Source of the DNA: Nocardia sp. | GTDB taxonomy: Bacteria; Actinomycetota; Actinomycetes; Mycobacteriales; Mycobacteriaceae | Assembly: GCF_025465275.1 (NCBI RefSeq) | Contig: NZ_JAODNK010000193.1 | Span: 61,570 to 125,569 of the forward strand | Direction of reading: 5' to 3' | Length of the DNA: 64,000 nt | Part shown: piece by piece, positions 1-9,351 of the stretch | How the letters are laid out: each line of letters opens with the position of its first letter | Numbering within the stretch: position 1 is the first letter of the stretch | Notes under the pieces: model-generated | The model's database searches: none | What the model was told of the DNA's origin: nothing | Seen by the model: only the letters and a program-made list of their open reading frames with translations | Made by a program: the position numbers and the translations under genes

Positions 1-1059
1 GAGTCCATCGACGACGGCCCCAAGCCGTACACGTGGCGGCTGAGCCCGAAGATGGTGCGGCTGTTCATCCTCGGCTCCGAACGCGCCGACGGGCTGGACC
101 GCGAGGTGGCGCAGAAGTGGTTCGGTGACCGCAGCTTCGTCGAGCGCAGCATTGTCACGCTGGCCTCGGACCGAGGTCTGCTGCTCATCGGTGATCCGGG
201 TACCGGCAAGAGCTGGCTGGCCGAGTTGCTTGCCGCTGCCATCAGCCGCAATTCCACGCTGGTGGTGCAGGGCACGGCCGGCACCACCGAGGACCACATC
301 AAGTACTCGTGGAATATCTCCATGGTCATCGCCAAGGGTCAGTCGCGGGAGTCGATGATCCCGTCGCCGATCATGACCGCCATGGAGCAGGGCGTGATCG
401 GCCGCTTCGAGGAGCTCACCCGCTCCACCAGCGATGTGCAGGACGCGCTGATCTCCATCCTGTCGGAGAAGTACGTCTCGATTCCCGAGCTCGATGACGA
501 CAATGTGGTGTTCGCGCAGCCGGGCTTCTCCATTATCGCGACCGCGAACAGCCGCGACCGGGGTGTGAACGACCTGTCCTCGGCACTCAAGCGGCGCTTC
601 AATTTTGTGCGAATTCCCGTGGTATCCAACAAGAAGAGCGAGGCGGAGATCGTGCGCTTCCGCACCGCGGAACTGCTGCGCCGCCACTCCCTCGAACTGG
701 AACTGCCGCCTACGTTGCTGGACATCCTGCTGGAGAGCTTCGCCGATCTGCGCGCCGCCGCGGCGGCAGCCACCAGCGACGACGACAAACTGGAGTCGGC
801 GCTGTCCACCGCCGAGCAGATCGGCGTGCTCGAAGACGCCATCCTGCACAGCCAGTTCTTCGGTGCGAAGGAGCTCAGCGCCGAAATCCTCGCCGGTTCG
901 CTGGTCGGGTCCCTGGCCCGGCGGCAGCCCGAGGACCTGGCCATTTTCAACAAGTACCTGCACGGTGTGGTCGAGCCGCGCACCAAGGACAAGAAGGGCA
1001 AAGCCCCCTGGGCCGAGTTCCTGGAGGGTGGCCGGGCCGCGATCGCGAGGCTCTCGTGA
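1..1059 (+). CDS. MoxR-type AAA+ ATPase (YehL-like), 5' truncated by window
   Basis: The frame is open from base 1, so the true start lies outside the window; 352 residues are visible. Walker A GDPGTGKS is encoded at 190-213. A degenerate Walker B region follows (GRFEELTRS), then a sensor-1 stretch IIATANSRDRG and the arginine-containing segment ALKRRFNFV, the usual MoxR order. MoxR ATPases act as ATP-driven chaperones for metal or cofactor insertion or complex assembly, normally with a von Willebrand factor A partner. The stop overlaps the GTG start of the next gene by 4 bases, so the two are probably translated together. Pairing with a DUF5682 protein recalls the E. coli yehL-yehM arrangement; the substrate is unknown. 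Confidence 0.85.
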   Translation, partial: ESIDDGPKPYTWRLSPKMVRLFILGSERADGLDREVAQKWFGDRSFVERSIVTLASDRGLLLIGDPGTGKSWLAELLAAAISRNSTLVVQGTAGTTEDHIKYSWNISMVIAKGQSRESMIPSPIMTAMEQGVIGRFEELTRSTSDVQDALISILSEKYVSIPELDDDNVVFAQPGFSIIATANSRDRGVNDLSSALKRRFNFVRIPVVSNKKSEAEIVRFRTAELLRRHSLELELPPTLLDILLESFADLRAAAAAATSDDDKLESALSTAEQIGVLEDAILHSQFFGAKELSAEILAGSLVGSLARRQPEDLAIFNKYLHGVVEPRTKDKKGKAPWAEFLEGGRAAIARLS

Positions 1060-3857
1060 CCGTCTCCGATACCCGGTCCGCGCCGAATGCCTTTGCCGCG
1101 CTGCGGGATCAGCTGGCGGACGCCGCCGTCGCGTTCGCCGGCGCGCCCGGAGCGGCGGGCGATATCCTGGCGGGCATTGTCGACGATGTCGACCGGGCGC
1201 TGACGGAGCGGCTGGAGATCTTCCCGGTCTGCCACCACTCCCCCGCCTCCGGTCTGGCGATGGTGCGGCGGCTGCGCGAAAAGCAGCCGAGCGTCATCTA
1301 TTTGGAGCTGTGCGAAGATCTGCGGCCGCTGGTGGAGGAACTGCGAAATTGCCGGTTACCGGTGGCATTGCAGGCCTTCGCCACCGATACCACGGGTTTC
1401 CCGACGGAATGGGCGCCGCTGTCGGTGGTCGCGCCGATCACCGAGTCCTCGGCCGAGTACCAGGCTATCGCGTATGCGCTCGATACGCCGGGAGTCGAAC
1501 TGGTGCTGGTGGATCGGTCCACCGATCACGTGTTCCAGTGGGCTCCCGAGGCAGAGCAATCGCAACCGGCTGACGGCGAGCAGCCCGAGGACGACGGGCT
1601 GCACGGCGCGGCGGTCGGCATTGAAATCGGTGATCTGCGACCGCGTTTCGCCGAACTGGAAGAACACCTGCTGCACCACGGCAAGGTCCGGCACTGGTCG
1701 GAGTGGTGGGACCAATACGTGGAGCAGCCCCTCGCGGACGCCGACTACGACACTTATCGCCAGGTCATGGTGATGATCGGCAGTCTGTTCCGGCGGCTGC
1801 GGCGCGGCAGCACCGCCGAGGACGAAGATCGCGAACGGTACATGTGGACTCGCATGCGAGAACACTTGGCCGCCAATAGTATCGATCCGGCTGGGGCGCT
1901 GTACGTGTGCGGCGCGGCCCATGCGGCCAGCCCGGTCGAACAGTTCGGCCTGGAGTCGGACGCGCCGTTCGAGATCTCGCCGCGCTCGGCCACCGTCTGG
2001 CACTACGGACTGATTCCGTCCAGCCATTCCGCGATCGAAGCACAGTTCGGGCTGGCCGGGGGCGCGGTGTCGATCGCGGCGGCCACCTGGGCGAAGGGCT
2101 TGCGGCGGGGGAAATTACAGCCGTTCGAGCTGGAAGGCCAGCCGGGAGCGAAGAAGCGCGCCAACAAGCTACCGCTGCTCCCAGCCGAGCCGGAAGCCGA
2201 AGTGGCGGATCAGCTTTCAGGATTCCTGTCCCGGCCGCCGGTCCTGGACCCACTCGATGAGGCCGAGCTCCTGGAATGGTCGGTGGACATCGTCCGGCTG
2301 GCCCGTCGCAATGGCTACCTGGCCAGCACCGCCGACGCCATCGCCATCTTCGAGACCTCGATCCTATTGGCGGGCTTACGAAATCGCGCCCGGCCGACAC
2401 CGTACGACTTCCAGGACGCGGCCGTCACCTGCATCGAGAAGGATCGGGTGCCGGGGCGGCGCGATGTGCGGCGGCTGTGCGAAATCCTGCTCGGCGGCGA
2501 CCGCATCGGCCAGGTCGGCTACGCGGCGCTGCCGCCGCTGGCCCGCGATGTGCTCGACCGGCTGCAGCCGCTGGGACTGGATCTGTCCAAGCGGACGCTG
2601 CAACGCGCACTGCTGGATCTGAAGTCGAATCCGGACCTGCGGCCGTGCTCGGATCTGCTGTGGCTGCTGCGCAGGTTGCTGCCGCAGGATGCCTTGCGCC
2701 CCATTATGGGCTCGCGCGGACTGGGCGAGACCTCGATCCAGGAGAGCTGGGATATCGGGCTCGGCAAGTACCAGCGGTCACTGGTGGAGCTCGGCTACGA
2801 GGGCGTGTCGGTGGAACAGGTGCTGGAGCAGCGCCTGCGACGTGCGGTCACCGCACCGGACGCGACGGCAGCCGTGGCGCTGGGTGCGGTAGAGGACGCG
2901 CTGGTGTATCTGGGATCGGTCCGGCTCGCCGCCGAACTGGGCACTCGCGCGGTCGAACTCCTCGCCGCCGAGCGGACGGTGGACGACGCGCCCGTCGTAC
3001 TGCGGCGAATTCGGTTGCTGCTCAACTACTTCCGCTCAACCGAAGGCGGCTTGCCGGCCTGGTGCGAACGGTTCGTGACAGCCGGATACTCGCACTACTG
3101 CACCCTGCTGCCCACCGCCTTCGCCGCCGAGGAGACCGGTCCGGCGCAAGTCGCGGCCATGCTGGGCTTCCTGTTCGGGATGGAGAATCTGGCGCTGTCG
3201 CTGGGCTGCGATCACACCCAGCTGGAATTGGCGGTGCTGCAATCACATCCGGAGGCGCCCGCCAAGGTGGCCCTGCTGTGGGCGGCGCGGTTCCAGCTCG
3301 GCATGCTGACCATGGCCGAGCTGCGCCAGCGGTGCGACGCGATGCTGGCCAATCCGCTGGTGCTGCCGGCGGTTCCGCAGTATGTGAGCGGATTCGTGCA
3401 GGCCATCGACCCGGCCCCGGCATTGAAACCCTTTGTGGTGGAGCTGTTGTCGAAGGCATTCGGCACACTGCCGGACGCGGTGCTGCTGCCGTGGCTGCCG
3501 AAGCTCATCACCACTCTGAAGGATCAGGCAGGCGACCTCATCCCCGGGCTGGTCCGGGAAGCGGGCCGCACGTTCCCCGGCGCGCTACCCGTCGTAGACG
3601 CGTTCGTGCCGCCCTGGTCGGTCGAACTCACCACGGGCGCAACATCTGTGACGGCAGCACCATGTGGACCGGTCACCGAACTGCTGGCCGCCTACCCCGC
3701 CACCTGCGACGCACTCGCCGGCCTCCTCGGTATCGAGGGCAGCTGGCAGGATGCCGGACCGGCCGGAAACCGCGAGGTGACCGACTTGCTCGACCGATTC
3801 CCCGCCACCGCCGCCGCACTGGCGGCGCAGCTCGGAGTGTCAGCCGCGCGCAGCTGA
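1056..3857 (+). CDS. DUF5682 family protein (YehM-like)
   Basis: 933 residues from a GTG start in a GTGA overlap with the MoxR gene. Near residue 56 it carries FPVCHHSPAS, followed by a conserved LELCEDLRPLVEEL stretch, typical of DUF5682 proteins that sit beside MoxR ATPases. There is no signal peptide and no membrane segment, so it is cytosolic. The last 65 residues hold two tandem units of the form VT-[ED]-LL-x2-[YF]-PAT (873-883 and 908-918) that look like a DUF1858-type helical module. The biochemical function of the family is not known. In related loci a VWA-domain gene follows, but here a terminator follows directly. Confidence 0.8.
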   Translation: MTVSDTRSAPNAFAALRDQLADAAVAFAGAPGAAGDILAGIVDDVDRALTERLEIFPVCHHSPASGLAMVRRLREKQPSVIYLELCEDLRPLVEELRNCRLPVALQAFATDTTGFPTEWAPLSVVAPITESSAEYQAIAYALDTPGVELVLVDRSTDHVFQWAPEAEQSQPADGEQPEDDGLHGAAVGIEIGDLRPRFAELEEHLLHHGKVRHWSEWWDQYVEQPLADADYDTYRQVMVMIGSLFRRLRRGSTAEDEDRERYMWTRMREHLAANSIDPAGALYVCGAAHAASPVEQFGLESDAPFEISPRSATVWHYGLIPSSHSAIEAQFGLAGGAVSIAAATWAKGLRRGKLQPFELEGQPGAKKRANKLPLLPAEPEAEVADQLSGFLSRPPVLDPLDEAELLEWSVDIVRLARRNGYLASTADAIAIFETSILLAGLRNRARPTPYDFQDAAVTCIEKDRVPGRRDVRRLCEILLGGDRIGQVGYAALPPLARDVLDRLQPLGLDLSKRTLQRALLDLKSNPDLRPCSDLLWLLRRLLPQDALRPIMGSRGLGETSIQESWDIGLGKYQRSLVELGYEGVSVEQVLEQRLRRAVTAPDATAAVALGAVEDALVYLGSVRLAAELGTRAVELLAAERTVDDAPVVLRRIRLLLNYFRSTEGGLPAWCERFVTAGYSHYCTLLPTAFAAEETGPAQVAAMLGFLFGMENLALSLGCDHTQLELAVLQSHPEAPAKVALLWAARFQLGMLTMAELRQRCDAMLANPLVLPAVPQYVSGFVQAIDPAPALKPFVVELLSKAFGTLPDAVLLPWLPKLITTLKDQAGDLIPGLVREAGRTFPGALPVVDAFVPPWSVELTTGATSVTAAPCGPVTELLAAYPATCDALAGLLGIEGSWQDAGPAGNREVTDLLDRFPATAAALAAQLGVSAARS

Positions 3858-3868
3858 CACCGGCCCCG

Positions 3869-3905
3869 GCCCATCAGGCCCGGCGGTCCGCCGGGCCTGA
3901 TGGGC
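3869..3905 (+). terminator. Strong hairpin ending the MoxR-DUF5682 operon
   Basis: A perfect inverted repeat with 18-base arms centred on base 3887, starting 12 bases after the DUF5682 stop, with no T-tract, as is common for actinobacterial terminators. Two weaker hairpins follow (GTGCCAC 3958-3964 with GTGGCAC 3976-3982, and CGGCAC 3982-3987 with GTGCCG 3994-3999); these may serve the convergent exporter gene. Confidence 0.8.
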
Positions 3906-4029
3906 TGCTGAACACTAGTGCAGCACAGCGTGTTCAGTACAGCAGAGCGATCTTGTGGTGCCACGTCACGACATTGTGGCACGGCACCGCGGCGTGCCGG
4001 AAAGCCTTCGGACACACCAGGGCCGGGTT

Positions 4030-5685
4030 TCAGTCCTTCCAGCCGAGAAGGACTGAGTTGCCGGTGGCGGGCTTCCAGGGCAGGAAGATGGCCAGCAGCA
4101 CCGCGGTCAGGAGTGCGGCAGTGATGGTGGCGTAGGAGCCGACTTCGAATCCGGCTACGGCGGCGGATTTCATGGTGTCGATGAGGTGGGCTTTGGGTTG
4201 CGCGAGTAGTGGATTGGTGGGGTGTTTGGCGATCTCGACCACACTCAGCACGCTCTGGCTGGCGAAGTCCTTCTCGTGGGAGTTCATCAACGAATCGGGG
4301 ACGGCGTCGATGGCGGGCTTGGCTTTGGTCGTATACACCGACGCCGCGATCGACCCGAGTACCGCGACGCCGAGAGTGCCGCCGATCTCGCGGGTAGTGT
4401 CATTGACCGCGGACCCGGCGCCTGCCTCGTCTAGGGGTACCGAGGACATGATCGACTCGGTGGCCGGGCCCTGAATGAAGGCGATACCGATACCCAGCAG
4501 GATCATCGCAAGCAGGATGGGCCCGAAATATGGTGTGTCCACCTTGGATTGGCCCGCGAGATACATGCCGGCACTGGTAACGACGAGGCCGATGATGAGG
4601 ACCGCGGTGGTGCCGATCTTCTGTGCGAGCAATAGCGCCAGCGGGGCTCCGAGTGCGATGCAAGCCGCGAACGGCAAAGCATGCAAACCGAATTGGAGCG
4701 GTGTCATCTCCCGGATTCCCTGGAAGTACTGGGTGATCAGGAAGAGCTCACCGAACAGGCAGAAGTATCCGACTGCGATGGTCAGGGCGGGCAGGGCGAA
4801 TCGCCGGTTCCGGAACAGCTGCATGTTCAGTACCGGGGCGGGTGTGCGCAACTCCCACAGCACGAAGGACCCCAGACTCAGTGCCGAAAGTCCGTATCCG
4901 GCAAGGCTGATCGGTGCCATCCAGCCATGTTTCGGGGCCTCGATGATTGCCCAGACCAGCGCGGTGATGCCCACCAGCGAGAGCGCGATGCCCACGATGT
5001 CGAGCCGGCCGGCATGCGAGCCTTTCGACTCGGGTACCAGCAGCCATATCGCGATCAGGGCGACTGCGGCGAACGGCACGTTCATCCAGAACACCGAATG
5101 CCAGGAGAAGTGCTCCAATAGCCAGCCGCCGGCCGTCGGCCCGATCGCGACCGCGAAACCCGCCATGACCGTCCAAGCGGCGATGGCCAGGGCCTTCTCC
5201 CGGGCGTCGGTGAAGATGTTCATGATCAGCGCGAGGGTGGCGGGAAACACCGCGGCCGCGAACACGCCCATCGCTGCCCGCGACGCGATCACCTGGCTGA
5301 TATCGGTCGCGACAGCGCCGCCGGCGGACATAACGCCGACACCGACCAACCCGACCATCATCGCCTTGCGTCGCCCGTACCGGTCGCCGAGATGCCCGAA
5401 CGCCAGCAGTAGACCCGCGAAAGTCAGCGTGTAGGCGTCCACCATCCACTGCAACCCGCTGAAGCTGGTGCGCAGATCTATGCCCACCGATGGCAATGCG
5501 ACAACCACGACGGTGTTGTCGAGCACCACCAGTAGCTCCGCGAAGCAGATGACGAAAAGCGCGAGCCAACGCCCCCGACGACTCAGGCCCGATGCGGTGG
5601 CGGAGCTGCGATTCACGTGTGCATCAACTGCTGCTGACGGCCTGCGAGATCCGATCGTCCCGGCTATGTCAGTTGGCATATTCAT
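4030..5685 (-). CDS. MFS drug exporter, DHA2 (EmrB/QacA) family
   Basis: 551 residues, the usual length for 14-helix DHA2 antiporters. After a hydrophilic N-terminus of about 35 residues comes a membrane domain with the family motifs LDNTVVVVALPSV in helix 1, FGHLGDRYGRRKAMM in the loop between helices 2 and 3, and GPTAGGWLLEHFSW (motif C, antiporter signature). These proteins expel cationic or lipophilic drugs in exchange for protons across the cytoplasmic membrane. It is divergent from a TetR gene across a 166-base gap, the classic arrangement for a repressor-controlled efflux pump. The inducer cannot be read from the sequence. Confidence 0.9.
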   Translation of the reverse strand: MNMPTDIAGTIGSRRPSAAVDAHVNRSSATASGLSRRGRWLALFVICFAELLVVLDNTVVVVALPSVGIDLRTSFSGLQWMVDAYTLTFAGLLLAFGHLGDRYGRRKAMMVGLVGVGVMSAGGAVATDISQVIASRAAMGVFAAAVFPATLALIMNIFTDAREKALAIAAWTVMAGFAVAIGPTAGGWLLEHFSWHSVFWMNVPFAAVALIAIWLLVPESKGSHAGRLDIVGIALSLVGITALVWAIIEAPKHGWMAPISLAGYGLSALSLGSFVLWELRTPAPVLNMQLFRNRRFALPALTIAVGYFCLFGELFLITQYFQGIREMTPLQFGLHALPFAACIALGAPLALLLAQKIGTTAVLIIGLVVTSAGMYLAGQSKVDTPYFGPILLAMILLGIGIAFIQGPATESIMSSVPLDEAGAGSAVNDTTREIGGTLGVAVLGSIAASVYTTKAKPAIDAVPDSLMNSHEKDFASQSVLSVVEIAKHPTNPLLAQPKAHLIDTMKSAAVAGFEVGSYATITAALLTAVLLAIFLPWKPATGNSVLLGWKD

Positions 5686-5851
5686 GACGCGGAGCCTATG
5701 TGTTACGCATGGTTACAGTCAACTGGATGGGCCCAGATCCAGCCGGAGTATTGGGGTACGGTGAAACGGATCGGAGAGCCTTCCAGCGGCAATGAACAGC
5801 TGGCCGATATGAGACTTGGCATAGCAGATGCCGTCAACAGGGGGTCACGTC

Positions 5852-6445
5852 ATGGGTGTGCACAGAACGGCACGCGACAGGATGGTGTCGAGTGCGGCGA
5901 TCTTGTTCCGGGAAAGGGGCGTCGAGGCGACGTCGCTGGCCGACGTGATCGAGCACGCGCAGGCCCCGAGAGGATCGATCTACCATCATTTCCCCGAAGG
6001 AAAGCCGCAACTGGTGGCCGAAGCCACCCACCTGGCCGGGGGGCTGATCGGTGCGGTGATCAGCAATGGTCTGGCCGACGCGGGGCCGGCCGCGACCGTC
6101 GAATCGATGGTCGGACTGTTCCGTCGGCAACTCATCGATACCGACTACGCCGCCGGATGCCCGGTAGCGGCCGGGGCGCTCGGCGGAGTGCCGTACCCGG
6201 CGGGCAGGATCGCGGCGGGCGAGGCATTCACCTCATGGGAGGCGACCATTTCGGCATCGCTGTGGCAGCGCGGGGTATCGATGCCGCGCGCACAGTCACT
6301 CGCAACCATGATCATCGCCGCGGTGGAGGGCGCCCTGGTGCTGTCCATCGCGCAGCGCAGTACCCAAGCCCTGGACAGGATCGCCGGCGAACTCGTCGCA
6401 CTGACGAATGCCACGATCTCCGACGCGACCAGAACCACGAGGTAG
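5852..6445 (+). CDS. TetR/AcrR regulator, LmrA/YxaF-like
   Basis: 197 residues from ATG 5852, chosen because AGGGGG lies just upstream; an in-frame ATG at 5828 would add eight residues with no ribosome site. The N-terminal helix-turn-helix spans about residues 10-55, with recognition-helix pattern RGSIYHHFPEGKPQL. The downstream ligand domain (CPVAAGALGGVPY region) is typical of the LmrA/YxaF branch that controls DHA2 multidrug exporters. It probably represses the divergent exporter gene. I could not pick out a convincing palindrome in the 5686-5851 gap. Confidence 0.85.
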   Translation: MGVHRTARDRMVSSAAILFRERGVEATSLADVIEHAQAPRGSIYHHFPEGKPQLVAEATHLAGGLIGAVISNGLADAGPAATVESMVGLFRRQLIDTDYAAGCPVAAGALGGVPYPAGRIAAGEAFTSWEATISASLWQRGVSMPRAQSLATMIIAAVEGALVLSIAQRSTQALDRIAGELVALTNATISDATRTTR

Positions 6446-6617
6446 TCGCATATCAGTGTGGCCCCTGCGAATCCGCCGGGGCCGCGCGCACGGAGGATGA
6501 TCCGTCGACCAAGAGCTAGCGGGCGGGGTCACGATCGCGCGTCCGAGGATCCTCCAGGAATCTGAACTTCCGTATAAGCGGCCCCGTGCCGGGCACGTCG
6601 AGCCCGATCCGGTCGAC

Positions 6618-6773
6618 TCATTGAACATCGGCCGAGACCGGCAGGATCCAGCGATGCTCGCCCGCGTCGGCGGCGAAGTCGGGGTTGTCCCAATCAATAT
6701 CCTCGAACGGATTGAAGTGCTTGTCCAACGATCCTTCCGACAACAGCAGCAGCGCGCCGAAGTGGCGGATCAC
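6618..6773 (-). pseudogene. N-terminal remnant of AurF-like diiron oxygenase
   Basis: A 51-codon frame starting at a GTG whose GTGA overlaps the nupC stop. It contains LSEGSLDKHFNPFEDIDWD followed by RWILP, the opening block of AurF/p-aminobenzoate N-oxygenase-like ferritin-fold diiron enzymes, which normally exceed 280 residues. After RWILP the similarity stops and the frame closes at 6618, so all iron-ligand helices are missing. It is best read as a truncated gene once co-transcribed with nupC. Family assignment rests on pattern recognition of the first 45 residues. Nothing else recognisable lies between 6446 and 6617. Confidence 0.65.
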
Positions 6774-7978
6774 TGCACCAGCCCTACGACGGTCGCGCTG
6801 ATCAGGCTCACCAGCGTGGCACTGTAGATCAGCCGTAGTCCCTTGCGGGCGACGACGGCGCCCTGGCCGGCATCGAGGATGCGGACCGCGCCGGTGACGA
6901 TGGCGATCGTGGTGAGGTTGGCGAAGGACACCAGATAGGTGGACAGGATCGCCATCGTGTGGCCCGACAGCGGGGTCTGCCGGCTGTGCAGCTGCTGCAT
7001 CGCGACCACTTCGTTCGACACCAGCTTCGTGCCCATGAACGTTCCCGCCGAACGGGTCTCGTCCCAGGGAATCCCGGTCAACCAGGCCAGCGGCGCGAAG
7101 ACATGTCCCATCACATCCTGGAAGGTGGTGCCGTGGAACACCGCCGCGAAGATGCCGTTGACCAGCGCCAGCAGGGCGGTGAAACCCAGCAGCATGGCGG
7201 CGACCGTGATCGCGATCCGGAAACCCAGCAGGATGTAGTCGGCGAGCATCTCGAAAAACGAGGGCTTGTCCCGGGATTCGGCGTCCTCGACGTGCAGCAG
7301 GGCATCATCCTCGACGCTGCTGGTCCGATACGGGTTGATGAGCGCGGAGACGGCGAACGCGCCGAAGAGGTTCAAGGTGATGGCAGCGATCACGTACCGC
7401 GGTTCCACGAGCTGCATGTACACCCCGAGGATCGCGGCCGACACCGTGGACATAGCCGAGGTGGCCAGGGTCAGCATCCGCCGTTCGGGTATCCGGCCCA
7501 GGATGTCGCGCAACGAGATGAACACTTCGGACTGCCCGAGCAGCATTGCCGCGACCGCATTGAACGATTCGAGTTTGCCGAATCCGCTGATCCAGGACAC
7601 GACCTGCCCCACCACACGAATGATCAACGGCAGCAGCCGAATATGCTGCAGGATCCCGATCAGGGCCGAGACGAGCACGATCGGCATCAGCACCGAGAAG
7701 AAGATCGCCGGCTGCTCACCGACCTTGGGCAGGCCGCCGAATACGAAGGCCGTGCCGGTACCGGCGTACGTGATCAGGTGATCGAACGCCGAACTGACGG
7801 CGCGAATCACGGTGTCCCCCACCGATGATTTCAGCAACAGCACGGCAAGGCCGAACTGCACCAGCAGCAGCACCCCGACTCGCCCCAGCCGTCCACCCGC
7901 CGCCCGTCGATCACTACTGGGCAACCATGCGAGGAACAGGAAACCCGCCAACCCGATACTGCCGATCAGATAGTGCAC
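6770..7978 (-). CDS. Concentrative nucleoside transporter, NupC/CNT family
   Basis: 402 residues from GTG 7978, preceded by GGAGG six bases upstream; longer upstream readings lack a ribosome site and carry non-coding-like sequence. The CNT signatures are present: FVFGGLP, then the gate region GQSEVFISLRDILG, EPRYVIAAI and GTKLVSNEVVAM. CNT proteins import nucleosides with H+ or Na+ through a trimeric inner-membrane carrier. It is divergent from the DUF998 gene and is followed directly by the diiron oxygenase relic. No nearby nucleoside-catabolic enzyme links it to a wider operon. Confidence 0.9.
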   Translation of the reverse strand: MHYLIGSIGLAGFLFLAWLPSSDRRAAGGRLGRVGVLLLVQFGLAVLLLKSSVGDTVIRAVSSAFDHLITYAGTGTAFVFGGLPKVGEQPAIFFSVLMPIVLVSALIGILQHIRLLPLIIRVVGQVVSWISGFGKLESFNAVAAMLLGQSEVFISLRDILGRIPERRMLTLATSAMSTVSAAILGVYMQLVEPRYVIAAITLNLFGAFAVSALINPYRTSSVEDDALLHVEDAESRDKPSFFEMLADYILLGFRIAITVAAMLLGFTALLALVNGIFAAVFHGTTFQDVMGHVFAPLAWLTGIPWDETRSAGTFMGTKLVSNEVVAMQQLHSRQTPLSGHTMAILSTYLVSFANLTTIAIVTGAVRILDAGQGAVVARKGLRLIYSATLVSLISATVVGLVQ

Positions 7979-8124
7979 GCACGCCTCCGGGAGTTTGCGC
8001 GGATGAATGCGCCGGCACCGCGACCCGCCGCACACTGAAGGCAAATGATCAGCTACTAGTGGTCGAGTCGCAACCGGGCGCGCACAAGGCCCCCGCCACG
8101 ACACTCGACAACCACGGAGGAGCC

Positions 8125-8823
8125 ATGAATGCTCGAACTCGTCAGGTAGTGATCGGCGGTATCGCGTGGGTCCTGGTGGTGCAGTACTTCGTCATGCTGG
8201 TGATCTCGCAGAGTCGATGGACCGCCCCCTACAGCTGGTCACGCAATGCGATCAGCGATCTGGGTGCCGCGACCTGCCATCGTTCCGACCAACTCGATGG
8301 CTGGGTGTGCTCGCCATGGCACGTCGCGACCAACATCTCGTGGACGATCGCCGGTGTATGTATGTGCTTGGGGGCGGTGCTCGTGAGACCCGCGCTGCCC
8401 TCGAGTCGCGTCGGCGCGTTCGGGCTGGGTTTGGTCTTTATCGCGGGAATCGGGCTGTGCATGGTCGCACTCAATCCCGAGGACACGGCCAAGACCGTGC
8501 ACGTATCGGGCGCGGCGATAGCGATCGGCAGCCTCGCCTTCGGGACATTCCTGATCGGAGTGGCGCTGTGGCGAGCAGATCGACGGAACCGCGTCGGGGC
8601 CTTGGGATTAACCTTCGGGGCCACCGCGATCGTGGGAATCGGCTTCATGCTGGCCAGGATCGGTGGAACGGCACAGTTCGGATTGTGGGAGCGGATCGCC
8701 GCCTTCCCAGGCTTGCTGTATCTGATCGCCCTCGGCTTCCAGATCGTTCGCGACACGCGCGACCCGGAGTTTCAGCGCAGCAAGCCTGGGCAATCGCCGT
8801 CGACACCCGCGCCGCCGCCGTAG
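8125..8823 (+). CDS. DUF998 membrane protein
   Basis: 232 residues from ATG 8125, preceded by GGAGG; the frame is open further upstream but without a credible start. It has about six predicted membrane helices and the DUF998 pattern WSRNAISDLG after helix 1, with a conserved cysteine pair (ATCHRS...WVCSPW) in the first extracellular loop. A proline-rich tail of about 20 residues closes the protein. The family is widespread in actinobacteria and has no established function. It stands alone, divergent from nupC and convergent with the PPOX-fold gene. Confidence 0.8.
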   Translation: MNARTRQVVIGGIAWVLVVQYFVMLVISQSRWTAPYSWSRNAISDLGAATCHRSDQLDGWVCSPWHVATNISWTIAGVCMCLGAVLVRPALPSSRVGAFGLGLVFIAGIGLCMVALNPEDTAKTVHVSGAAIAIGSLAFGTFLIGVALWRADRRNRVGALGLTFGATAIVGIGFMLARIGGTAQFGLWERIAAFPGLLYLIALGFQIVRDTRDPEFQRSKPGQSPSTPAPPP

Positions 8824-8892
8824 CGGTGGCGAAGGAACAGCGCCTGCCGCCCTGACGGAACGCCCGGAATCCGTTGCCCACCGGGTCCGAGC

Positions 8893-9321
8893 TCAGTCCA
8901 GCCAGGCTCCAATGCCGGTGACCTTGGTCAGTCGCACGCGGATCAGGTTGCCCTCGCCGAGGGCCGGATCGGAGAGGAAGTCCGCATCGGGGCCGATATA
9001 TGCCTTCCCGAGCCGGTTCAGCAGGGCGCGACCGCCACCACCCTCGACCACCTCCGCGGACCCTTCGGCGACGAGGTATTCGGCCAGCCCGTGGGCATCG
9101 ATCACATCCGACTCGTAGGAGATCGCCACGCGCGGATCCCGTTGCAGATTGCGGATGTAGCGTTTGTCCAAGCTCATCGAGCCGATGGTCAGCGAGTCGG
9201 CTTCGGCGTGAGTCCATACGCAGCGCACATACGGTGAACCGTCGGCATTGACGGTGACCAGATGGGCGAGCAATCCGCCGTTGATCGCGTCGACAGCCTT
9301 GGCGGGCAATGTAGTTGACAT
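8893..9321 (-). CDS. PPOX-class (split-barrel) FMN/F420-dependent oxidoreductase
   Basis: 142 residues, the normal length for the pyridoxamine-5'-phosphate-oxidase-like split beta-barrel fold. The strand pattern HLVTVNADGSPYVRCVW near residues 20-37 and DKRYIRNLQRDPRVAISYE near 52-70 match actinobacterial F420- or FMN-dependent reductases of the Rv1155/Rv2074 type. Such enzymes form dimers and reduce biliverdin, enones or similar substrates in the cytosol. No Shine-Dalgarno site is seen before the ATG, so the transcript may be leaderless. The exact cofactor and substrate are unresolved. Confidence 0.8.
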   Translation of the reverse strand: MSTTLPAKAVDAINGGLLAHLVTVNADGSPYVRCVWTHAEADSLTIGSMSLDKRYIRNLQRDPRVAISYESDVIDAHGLAEYLVAEGSAEVVEGGGGRALLNRLGKAYIGPDADFLSDPALGEGNLIRVRLTKVTGIGAWLD

Positions 9322-9351
9322 GAAACGACATTAACTCGTGCAAGCACCAGG

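Noticed and set aside
2276..4135. A 619-codon plus-strand frame overlapping DUF5682
   Set aside because: Shadow frame with abnormal composition; it crosses the terminator hairpin.
5686..5851. Operator between the DHA2 exporter and TetR
   Set aside because: Searched for a palindrome; only weak partial repeats such as GTTAC occur, not enough to call.
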